NCBI RefSeq assembly: GCF_013201935.1
Contig: NZ_CP053833.1
Location: 1,178,001 to 1,242,000, forward strand
From: Arcobacter cloacae
GTDB taxonomy: Bacteria > Campylobacterota > Campylobacteria > Campylobacterales > Arcobacteraceae
DNA length: 64,000 nucleotides
Direction of reading: 5' to 3'
This document shows positions 1 through 5,912 of this stretch, piece by piece (within the stretch, counting starts at the first letter, position 1; the number at the start of each line of letters is the position of its first letter). The notes below the pieces were generated by a model, which had not been told where the DNA came from, did not search any database, and was given only the letters and a program-made list of their open reading frames with translations. The translations under genes were made by a program, and so were the position numbers.

Positions 1-2
1 AA

Positions 3-206
3 GATTACTTAGATGATATAAAAAATAGTTGTAAAAAAGTAAATGCTACTTATCAAGGATCTCATGGATTTAGATGGACTTTTGCTCAAAATAGAGTAAG
101 AGAATATCAAAAACATGATTATACCTATGAACAAGCCTTACAAGGTGTTAGTTGGGAGATGAAACATTATAGAGCTAGTATTACTGAACATTATTTAGGG
201 AAATAA
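3..206 (+). CDS. Tyrosine recombinase, C-terminal end (cut by window start)
   Basis: Reading frame 3 is open from the first bases to TAA at 204-206 (67 residues). It contains HGFRWTFAQNR, which fits the H-x-x-R box of tyrosine recombinases, and ends with a KHYRASITEHYL segment that fits the region around the nucleophilic tyrosine. It is the C-terminus of an integrase whose start lies outside the window. Its position at the left edge of an accessory region fits an integrase or its remnant marking a genomic island. Whether the whole gene is intact cannot be judged from here. Confidence 0.65.
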   Translation, partial: DYLDDIKNSCKKVNATYQGSHGFRWTFAQNRVREYQKHDYTYEQALQGVSWEMKHYRASITEHYLGK

Positions 207-227
207 AATTTATATAAAATAAATCTA

Positions 228-366
228 TTTAGTATTTATCATAAATATTAAGCTATATTTTATAAAATTTACCATTTTAAAAATATATTTAGTATATAAA
301 CTAAATGTAAAGTAAATATTAATTTTACTATTTATATAATTAGTCATATTTAACTTATATACTAAA
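228..366 (+). promoter_or_regulatory. Promoter and repeated TTTAGTAT boxes upstream of hipBST
   Basis: A TATAAT box lies at 335-340, about 50 nt before hipB. Around it are copies of one motif: TTTAGTAT at 228-235, an 18-bp inverted repeat TTTAGTATATAAACTAAA at 288-305, and ATACTAAA at 359-366. HipB proteins autoregulate by binding inverted repeats around their own promoter, so these are candidate HipB operators. The motif copies are seen directly; binding is inferred. Confidence 0.45.
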
Positions 367-391
367 TAAATGTATTAATAAAAGAGTAAAA

Positions 392-604
392 ATGGAACCA
401 ACGGTTAATAAAATAGGAAGAATTATAAAAAAAAGAAGAAAAGAGTTAAATCTTGAATTGAAAGATTTACAGGATTATTCAGGGATAAATTATGCTTCAA
501 TTTCTGATATTGAAAATGGAAAAGCAAATCCAACAATTAAAACTCTTGAAAAGCTTTTAGATGTATTAGGTATGCAAATAAATATTGAAGTTGTGAGTAA
601 ATAA
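392..604 (+). CDS. hipB: HipB-like XRE antitoxin/regulator
   Basis: This 70-aa protein is almost entirely one XRE-family helix-turn-helix domain (about residues 9-63, with ISDIENGKANPTIKTLEKLL). That is the typical form of HipB, the DNA-binding antitoxin of HipA-type systems. Its TAA shares one base with the ATG of the next gene (TAATG), so the two are translationally coupled, and a kinase gene follows: the order hipB-hipS-hipT. Expected role: repress the operon through the TTTAGTAT repeats upstream and help neutralise the kinase. In described HipBST systems the main antitoxin is HipS rather than HipB. Confidence 0.75.
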   Translation: MEPTVNKIGRIIKKRRKELNLELKDLQDYSGINYASISDIENGKANPTIKTLEKLLDVLGMQINIEVVSK

Positions 605-930
605 TGCAAAGAGCTAAAGTTTTTAGAAATAATATATTTGCTGGATTACTTAGTAAGTTTAGTGAAAGTGAATATAGTTTTGTTTATGATAAAGAGTATT
701 TAAAGTTACCAAATATAAAACCTATTAGTTTAACTTTGCCTTTACAAGAAAAAGAGTTTAAATCAAATCATCTATTTCCTTTTTTTTATAACTTATTAGC
801 AGAAGGTAAATTGAAAGATATCCAATGTCATGAACTTAGGATTGATAAAAATGATGATTTTTCAAGATTAATTCTTACTACAAAAGAGAATACTATTGGT
901 TCAATTACAATTTTAAAAGATGAGATATAA
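604..930 (+). CDS. hipS: HipS-like small antitoxin (HipA N-terminal subdomain)
   Basis: The 108-aa protein matches the N-terminal subdomain of HipA kinases (the 'couple_hipA' fold): an initial strand KVFRNNIFAGLL, the segment ISLTLPLQEKEF, then HLFPFFYNLLAEG, which resembles the conserved FFxNLLPEG of HipA. In ordinary HipA this domain is fused to the kinase; here it is a separate gene. That is the arrangement of the tripartite HipBST family, in which HipS neutralises HipT. It overlaps hipB by one base and ends 2 nt before hipT. The alternative, a HipA split by a recent mutation, is less likely because both parts have clean ends. Confidence 0.72.
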   Translation: MQRAKVFRNNIFAGLLSKFSESEYSFVYDKEYLKLPNIKPISLTLPLQEKEFKSNHLFPFFYNLLAEGKLKDIQCHELRIDKNDDFSRLILTTKENTIGSITILKDEI

Positions 931-932
931 AT

Positions 933-1931
933 ATGCAAAATAATACTTGTTTAGGTTGTTTAGCAACTAATAAAAAATTAACTAATAACTATTGTCCTAA
1001 ATGTATAAAAGAACTTTTTGATGGAATAACTCCAAATCCATTAAATTTTGATAGGGTTGAATTTATTAAAAAAAGAGCTGAATTATCTTCTAGAATGTCA
1101 ATCTCTGGAGTTCAAGATAAAATCTCTTTAACTTTTGAAAAAAAAGATTTAGTTCCAACAGCAAATAATGGAAAATATATTTTAAAACCAATTACAAGTG
1201 GAGATGGACATATTCAAAATGAAAAAGATATTGTTGCAAATGAACATATCTCAATGCTTATTTCAAAAAATATATTTAATATTCCAACAGCAACTTGTGG
1301 ATTAATTCAATTTAGTGATAAAGAACTTGCATATATTACTAAAAGATTTGATTATGATGAAACAGGAATAAAATATGATCAAGAAGATTTTGCAGGAGTT
1401 TTAGAAGTATCCCCATTTACTCATGGTGAGAATTATAAATATGATGCTTGTAGTTATCTTGATTGTGCAAGGATGATAAAAAAACATGTTGCAACAAGTA
1501 TGGTTTCAATTGAAGACTTTTTTAAAAGAATAATTTTAAATTATCTAATTTGTAATGGTGATGCCCACTTAAAAAACTTTTCACTGTATAGTAAACCAGA
1601 TTCAAATGAATATTTCTTAACTCCAAATTATGATTTATTAAATACTAGATTTCATGTAAATGAGAAATATGGTGATATGGCACTAGATTTATTAGATGAT
1701 TATACATCTACTTATGAAAAATATGGATATTACACTTATGATGATTTTAAAACCTTTGCAAAATATATAGATTTACCAGAAATTAGATTTAATAAAATCA
1801 TGAAATTTATAAAAGATTCATATCCTAAAGTTGAAGAACTAATCAATAAATCATTTTTAAGCCAAGAGGCAAAAGAGTTTTATATAGAAAACTATAAAGA
1901 TAGGATGAAAAGGTTAGGAATAAATAAATAG
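933..1931 (+). CDS. hipT: HipT-like serine/threonine kinase toxin
   Basis: A 332-aa HipA-family kinase lacking the N-terminal subdomain, which is the preceding gene. Visible motifs: four cysteines near the start (C6, C9, C21, C24), likely a small zinc-binding knuckle; the Gly-rich loop MSISGVQDKISL with the S56-I57-S58 pair, matching the SIS autophosphorylation motif of HipT; the catalytic loop NGDAHLKNFSLY (D-x-H-x-x-N); and the metal-binding YDLL in LTPNYDLLNT. HipA/HipT toxins phosphorylate aminoacyl-tRNA synthetases (GltX or TrpS) and arrest growth; the target here is unknown. It is the last gene of the hipB-hipS-hipT operon. Catalytic residues look intact. Confidence 0.78.
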   Translation: MQNNTCLGCLATNKKLTNNYCPKCIKELFDGITPNPLNFDRVEFIKKRAELSSRMSISGVQDKISLTFEKKDLVPTANNGKYILKPITSGDGHIQNEKDIVANEHISMLISKNIFNIPTATCGLIQFSDKELAYITKRFDYDETGIKYDQEDFAGVLEVSPFTHGENYKYDACSYLDCARMIKKHVATSMVSIEDFFKRIILNYLICNGDAHLKNFSLYSKPDSNEYFLTPNYDLLNTRFHVNEKYGDMALDLLDDYTSTYEKYGYYTYDDFKTFAKYIDLPEIRFNKIMKFIKDSYPKVEELINKSFLSQEAKEFYIENYKDRMKRLGINK

Positions 1932-2027
1932 ATTTTTCATTGACAGTTACAGCTAAAATTTTGACATTTTTTATAGGGTGTCCACATTTGCCAAATTTAT
2001 ATTAGCCAAAAAACAATATAAATTTTT

Positions 2028-2162
2028 AGGTAAATACTAAGGTAAAATATTCTTTTAATTTTGAGATATTGTTTTTATTATAGATTTATAATATATAACT
2101 ATTTTATAGTACTTTTAGTATATTTTAATAAGTAAAAGTGCAGGTAAAAAATAAGGTAAAAT
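2028..2162 (+). repeat. Pair of 21-bp direct repeats (2028-2048 and 2142-2162)
   Basis: Two 21-bp segments begin with AGGTAAA and end with TAAGGTAAAAT, differing at two positions, 114 bp apart. They lie in an otherwise gene-free, very AT-rich stretch between hipT and the Fic remnant. They could be recombination scars, regulator sites, or remnants of repeated gene ends. I see no gene between them. Confidence 0.5.
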
Positions 2163-2181
2163 TTATAAAGGATATTTATAT

Positions 2182-2471
2182 ATGTTACTTCAGTAATACC
2201 TTCAACTAATGAAATTAAATTAGATAATGAGCTGTTAAAAAAAGCTAAAATGGTTATAATTGAAAGTGCAAAATTAACTTGTGGATATAATAAATATTTT
2301 ATTGATGCAATTAAAGATTTATTAAAAATTACCAATAGTTACTACTCAAATCGGATAGAATCTGAGGGAACTCATCCAATAGACATTGAAAAAGCTATGA
2401 AAAAAGAGTTTTCAAATGATGAAAAGAAAAAAAATATCAACAATATCCTATTACAAAATCCGGGTTTATAG
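2182..2471 (+). pseudogene. Fic-family protein, N-terminal remnant
   Basis: The open part (2250-2471) contains YYSNRIESEGTHPIDIEKAM, very like the N-terminal region of Fic/DOC-family AMP-transferases, where S-x-x-I-E-G is the inhibitory-helix-like motif. The catalytic HPFxxGNGR segment is absent. Upstream, ATG at 2182 has a good ribosome site (AAAGGA) but reads MLLQ-stop. A one-base shift joins it to a coding-like sequence (VTSVIPSTNEIKLDNELLKKAK) that runs into the 2250 frame. So both an early frameshift and loss of the 3' part are visible. Confidence 0.6.
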
Positions 2472-2503
2472 TTATTTCAAATTGAGAGTGATAAATACAA
2501 TTG

Positions 2504-2614
2504 CTAGTGTTTTTTTTCAGAAAACTTAGAAAGTCCATTATCATACCGATTTTTTGCATAAACAATTATCCCAGCAATAGCTATAATAATAGCTCCAATA
2601 ATTTCGAGTATCAT
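2504..2614 (-). CDS. Single-span membrane micropeptide (36 aa)
   Basis: This micro-ORF starts at ATG 2614 and stops at TAG 2504. It has a hydrophobic N-terminal half (MILEIIGAIIIAIAGIIVYA) followed by a polar, basic tail (KNRYDNG...SEKKH), the layout of a small membrane peptide. The ribosome site AAAAGG lies 7 nt upstream. The ATG overlaps the TGA of the upstream micro-ORF (ATGA), so the two are probably co-translated. The stop codon follows a long T run on the plus strand that could allow slippage. Function unknown; small membrane toxins and regulatory membrane peptides have this shape. Confidence 0.55.
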   Translation of the reverse strand: MILEIIGAIIIAIAGIIVYAKNRYDNGLSKFSEKKH

Positions 2615-2712
2615 CTTTTAACCTTTTTAGAATTTTGATTATTTCTATAGGCTTGAAATGCAAGACCACAAGCGATAATCAGAAATACTATTTGCATTAG
2701 ATTAGTTTCCAT
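2611..2712 (-). CDS. Single-span membrane micropeptide (33 aa)
   Basis: ATG at 2712 with ribosome site AAGGA upstream; TGA at 2611 overlaps the next start by 4 nt. The product begins METNLMQ, has one predicted membrane helix (about residues 7-21, with IVFLIIACGLAF) and a basic tail (YRNNQNSKKVKR). It forms a two-gene unit with the 36-aa micropeptide. The overlap, the two separate ribosome sites and the matching topology argue against chance. No family recognised. Confidence 0.55.
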   Translation of the reverse strand: METNLMQIVFLIIACGLAFQAYRNNQNSKKVKR

Positions 2713-2760
2713 TTCTATTCCTTTTAATTTTTGCTTCTTTCTATTGTTTCATTTAATGAT

Positions 2761-2766
2761 ATTATA
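2761..2766 (-). promoter_or_regulatory. -10 box (TATAAT) for the micropeptide pair
   Basis: Read on the minus strand the sequence gives TTGTATAAT, about 50 nt upstream of the first micro-ORF. Campylobacterota sigma-70 promoters often rely on the -10 box and A/T tracts rather than a -35 box, and no clear -35 is seen. Confidence 0.4.
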
Positions 2767-2889
2767 CAATAAAAGCAAGTTATTAGTGATATATACAAAT
2801 GCATGTTTTTATGGTTTTCTAGACGCATCCATGTACAATTAAAATAGTATGGTTTGTCTAAACTATTACTAGTATATATAAAGACTTTC

Positions 2890-3138
2890 TTATATCTTCT
2901 TACTTTTTTCCAAACTCTTAGCCACTTTAAAAACTTCACCCATTAAATAGTCATATTTTTTTGATTTCTCATAATGTTCTAAAAATGGATTTACCCATTT
3001 TGGAACAGGGATTGTTTTTTCATCTTTTGTAAAACCCCAATTATTTATTGTTGAGTATGGAATATCTGCAATTTGTGAAAAATCTTTTATTGATAGATTT
3101 AACTCTTTTAGTTTACTGTTAAACTCTTCTTTTGTCAT
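2890..3138 (-). CDS. Small XRE-like DNA-binding protein
   Basis: An 82-aa protein with an N-terminal helix-turn-helix: MTKEEFNSKLKELNLSIKDF then IADIPYSTINNWG, followed by VPKWVNPFLEHYEK. Small proteins of this form are common next to mobile genes in Campylobacterota and are probably phage-type repressors. It is divergent from the YbjQ-like gene, and the 297-bp space between them holds three copies of CTATATyAG, good candidates for its operator. No enzymatic domain is present. Confidence 0.65.
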   Translation of the reverse strand: MTKEEFNSKLKELNLSIKDFSQIADIPYSTINNWGFTKDEKTIPVPKWVNPFLEHYEKSKKYDYLMGEVFKVAKSLEKSKKI

Positions 3139-3224
3139 TATTCTTCTTTAAATTTTTGCTTAGTATATCATATTTGAATTTATTAATAAATCTTTTATTA
3201 ATAAAAAAATCACCTTTTATTTAT

Positions 3225-3338
3225 CTATATTAGATTTTAATATCATAATTATAACCTATATTAGTTAATTTAACTATTGACAAATAAATCTATAATAGTG
3301 TATAATTTATTTAATATTATCTATATCAGATAGATAAA
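3225..3338. promoter_or_regulatory. Divergent control region with three CTATATyAG boxes and a sigma-70 promoter
   Basis: CTATATTAG occurs at 3225-3233 and 3256-3264 and CTATATCAG at 3321-3329. The first two are 31 bp apart, three helical turns; the last sits in a larger partly palindromic block (3317-3338). A strong plus-strand promoter lies between: TTGACA at 3277-3282, an 18-bp spacer, and TATAAT at 3301-3306 preceded by TG. A box just after the -10 is where a repressor would block initiation. The repressor is inferred to be the divergent XRE protein. Confidence 0.5.
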
Positions 3339-3435
3339 TTGTAAAAAGGATAAACATGACCGAAAAAAGAGCAAAAATATCTTAAATTAAAAAATAAAAG
3401 AAAATATAGAACTATAAATAAAAAGGAGAATTAAA

Positions 3436-3861
3436 ATGAGTGGCGAAACAATGGATTCTAGTAATTGGATACTAATACTAATAGTAGTTGGTGTTTTATA
3501 TCTTTTTTTAAAAAATAGAAAAGCTAAAAAAGCTTACTTTAAAAAAGTATCTTTTATTGAAGATGAAGTTAGAGAATTGAAAAATGAAATTATGTGTGTA
3601 ACATCTTCAAATATTTATGGAAAAAAGATTGTTCAAACACTAGGAAGTGTAAAAGGAACATCTCAATCAATTATTACAACTGATGAATCAACAAGAATAG
3701 CAGATAATGAAGCAATGTATGAAATGTTAATTGAAGCAAAAATTCTTGGAGCTAATGCAATAGTAGATATAAAAATGAATACACCAACATTTGAAGTAAG
3801 TGGTTCAAAATGGCAAACAAGTCAAATTATATATACTGGAACTGCTGTAAAAGTTGAGTAA
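3436..3861 (+). CDS. Membrane-anchored YbjQ-like protein (heavy-metal-binding/DUF74 family)
   Basis: This 141-aa protein has a short N-terminal part, one membrane helix (about residues 12-25, ILILIVVGVLYLFL), a charged linker and a C-terminal YbjQ-type domain: TSSNIYGKKIVQTLGSVKG, AKILGANAIVDIKMNT, SQIIYTGTAVKV. YbjQ proteins form small pentameric beta barrels of uncertain function, annotated as putative heavy-metal binding. The start has a clear AAGGAG site. A 58-aa membrane ORF follows 7 nt later and is probably co-transcribed. The promoter and operator-like boxes upstream suggest repression by the divergent XRE protein. Confidence 0.7.
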   Translation: MSGETMDSSNWILILIVVGVLYLFLKNRKAKKAYFKKVSFIEDEVRELKNEIMCVTSSNIYGKKIVQTLGSVKGTSQSIITTDESTRIADNEAMYEMLIEAKILGANAIVDIKMNTPTFEVSGSKWQTSQIIYTGTAVKVE

Positions 3862-3868
3862 ATAAATT

Positions 3869-4045
3869 ATGAAACAAAAAATTAAATTTACTATTGGAGC
3901 AATAATACTATCTTTAATTTTCTTTTTATTGGCAAATTATTTTAATGAATTATTCTCAAAAGTATTAATAACTATTTTATTAGTAATAGTTCTACTTTAT
4001 ATTTGGAATAAAAAGTTTGCAAATATTTTAGATAGATTTTTTTAA
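3869..4045 (+). CDS. Small two-span membrane protein (58 aa)
   Basis: ATG at 3869, 7 nt after the YbjQ-like gene; TAA at 4043-4045. The product starts MKQKIKFTIGAIILSLIFFLL and has a second hydrophobic stretch (VLITILLVIVLLYIW), so two membrane helices with basic ends. No strong ribosome site, which suggests coupling to the gene before. A strong hairpin follows directly. Function unknown. Confidence 0.5.
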   Translation: MKQKIKFTIGAIILSLIFFLLANYFNELFSKVLITILLVIVLLYIWNKKFANILDRFF

Positions 4046-4051
4046 AAATGA

Positions 4052-4095
4052 AAACCTAATAAAATACTCCAATTTATTAGGTTTGCCTAATTCTA
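4052..4095 (+). terminator. Hairpin terminator after the YbjQ-like operon
   Basis: AAACCTAATAAA (4052-4063) pairs perfectly with TTTATTAGGTTT (4073-4084) around a 9-nt loop. A second small hairpin GCCTA-ATTC-TAGGC follows directly, then a T-rich run near 4110. The first stem lacks an immediate T tract. Confidence 0.6.
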
Positions 4096-4180
4096 GGCAT
4101 ATACAGAGTTTTTTTGTTTTAAATGATTTTAAAAACATTATAAAAGCTCAATATTTATAATAAATTATAAGGTTTAAAAA

Positions 4181-4789
4181 ATGAGTAAAAAAGTTGATGA
4201 AAAAAAAGAGATAAAAAGAATCAAAGAAAATATCACTGAAGTTGAATATAAAAAACTAATGTCATTTATTAGAGGAAATGAAACATTAAGAGAGAATACA
4301 AAATTAAATCTTCTTAGAACTTTTACTATTTTATTTTTTACTGGTCTTAGACTTAATGAAGTACAAGAACTAAAAATAAAAGATATAAAAAATTTATTAC
4401 AAGATGGAAATGTAAAAATAGATATTTCAAAAACATCTACTCAAAGAAAACTATATCTAACAAACTCTTTTCAAAAAGAACTTGTAAAACTATTTGATTT
4501 TAAAAATGAAGATGATGAAAATAAAATCATCTCAAAAGGTAGTGATAAAAATAAAAGAACACCTATTAATAATATTGTATTTATACAACAAGTAAATAAA
4601 ACCATTAAAGAGATTTTAGGAGAAGGATATTCTTCTCATAGCTTTAGACAAGGATTAATTACAGAAATGGGAAGTAAATCAATAAATATAAAAATCATAT
4701 CCCAATTTGTTGGACACAAAAATGTAAGTACAACAATGGGATATATAAAGCCTACTGATGAGCAGATTAGGGAGACTTTGATTAGGTGA
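4181..4789 (+). CDS. Short tyrosine recombinase (catalytic domain only)
   Basis: A 202-aa protein with the full set of catalytic boxes: TGLRLNEVQEL (box I Arg), SSHSFRQGL (H-x-x-R), QFVGHKNVSTT (Gly-His) and MGYIKPT (nucleophilic Tyr). It lacks the usual N-terminal core-binding domain; only about 30 charged residues precede the catalytic part. Phage and ICE integrases are usually 300-400 aa, so this is either a naturally compact recombinase, as in some integron- or XerH-like small enzymes, or a trimmed one. It stands alone upstream of the defence cluster. Confidence 0.7.
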   Translation: MSKKVDEKKEIKRIKENITEVEYKKLMSFIRGNETLRENTKLNLLRTFTILFFTGLRLNEVQELKIKDIKNLLQDGNVKIDISKTSTQRKLYLTNSFQKELVKLFDFKNEDDENKIISKGSDKNKRTPINNIVFIQQVNKTIKEILGEGYSSHSFRQGLITEMGSKSINIKIISQFVGHKNVSTTMGYIKPTDEQIRETLIR

Positions 4790-5051
4790 TTTGTATTGTA
4801 AAAATAGTATTTTAAAATTACAATTAGAATACATTTAAATTATAAATATAATAGTTTTGTAGTTTGATTATATTGTTGAAATATTATATTAATAATATAT
4901 TTGTATTAAATTTAAATTACTTTAGTAGTAAATATATAGTATAAAATTATTGTAAATAAAAATTTAAGTTGAATTTAAAATAATAATTAACCAGTATTTA
5001 TAGACATTTTTTATATTATACGAATCTAAAATAATAAAGGTGCAAATAAAA

Positions 5052-5903
5052 GTGAGTAAAATTAAAACATCATTTTCTGGTCATGATAAATTTGACTGTA
5101 AAATCGATTGGATTGTAAAAGGATTAAAAGAATTTAAAAATGATTCTTTATTATTCTCTTCTTCTAACATTGAAAATTCAATTTCTAAATTGGGACTTGG
5201 AATTAATATGATTAAATCATTAAGTCATTGGTTCAAAGTTTTAGGATTAGTAAATGAAGACAAGTTATCAATGTTAGGAGAACTAATATTAGAAAAAGAT
5301 CCATATCTTGAAAATAGTGACATACTTTGGCTATTTCATTGGAATTTAGTTAAAAATAAAGAAAAAACAACTTTATATTACTTATTCTTTAATTACATAT
5401 ATCAGTATAGATTTTCAAAGGAAAATATTTCAATAGAAGTAGTTAATTGGTTGGATAAAAATGAGATTAAATTATCATCTAATACTATCAATTCAGATAT
5501 TGATGTTTTTCTTAAAATGTATAGTAATTCTGAAGGTGATGAAATAAATTTTAGCTTATTATCAGATTTAAATATATTGACAAAATTAAAAAATAGTTAT
5601 AATTTAAATATAAATTCAACTGCTCCAATTTCAGATGATGTATTTTTGTATGTTCTAAATGATTATATAAATATTTTTAAACTAAAAGAAAATGATTCTT
5701 TATCAATTAATGACATACAAAGAGGTGAATTAAGTATTCAAAAAACATTTTGTATGAGTGAAAATAAACTATTTTCTAAAATAAATCAGCTACATAACTT
5801 AACTAATGGTAAGTTGTCTTATTCTGAAGCAGCTGGCATAAGACAAATATACATAACAGAAATTTTAGACAATTATACATTATTGAAAAATATATTGAAG
5901 TAA
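5052..5903 (+). CDS. sspB: SspB-like DUF4007 protein of a DNA phosphorothioation module
   Basis: A GTG start at 5052 is preferred (283 aa) because AAAGG lies at 5036-5040; GTG at 5040 would overlap that site. The N-terminus KTSFSGHDKFDCKIDWIVKGL, then ISKLGLGINMIKSLSHWFKVLGLV and DPYLENSDILWLFHWNLV, is the DUF4007 signature. To my knowledge SspB, which nicks DNA for single-strand sulfur modification in the Ssp system, belongs to this family. The next two genes, a large P-loop ATPase and a PAPS-reductase-like protein, give the sspB-sspC-sspD order. The C-terminus (SYSEAAGIRQIYI) may be DNA-contacting. DUF4007 genes also occur in other contexts, so the role is inferred from neighbours. Confidence 0.75.
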   Translation: MSKIKTSFSGHDKFDCKIDWIVKGLKEFKNDSLLFSSSNIENSISKLGLGINMIKSLSHWFKVLGLVNEDKLSMLGELILEKDPYLENSDILWLFHWNLVKNKEKTTLYYLFFNYIYQYRFSKENISIEVVNWLDKNEIKLSSNTINSDIDVFLKMYSNSEGDEINFSLLSDLNILTKLKNSYNLNINSTAPISDDVFLYVLNDYINIFKLKENDSLSINDIQRGELSIQKTFCMSENKLFSKINQLHNLTNGKLSYSEAAGIRQIYITEILDNYTLLKNILK

Positions 5904-5912
5904 GGAAAGATA

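Noticed and set aside
1-206. Transposase remnant instead of integrase
   Set aside because: The HxxR and terminal Tyr region fit tyrosine recombinases, not DDE transposases.
2724-2939. 71-aa minus-strand ORF overlapping the XRE gene
   Set aside because: It overlaps the 3' end of the XRE gene, has no ribosome site, and its sequence does not look like a protein domain.
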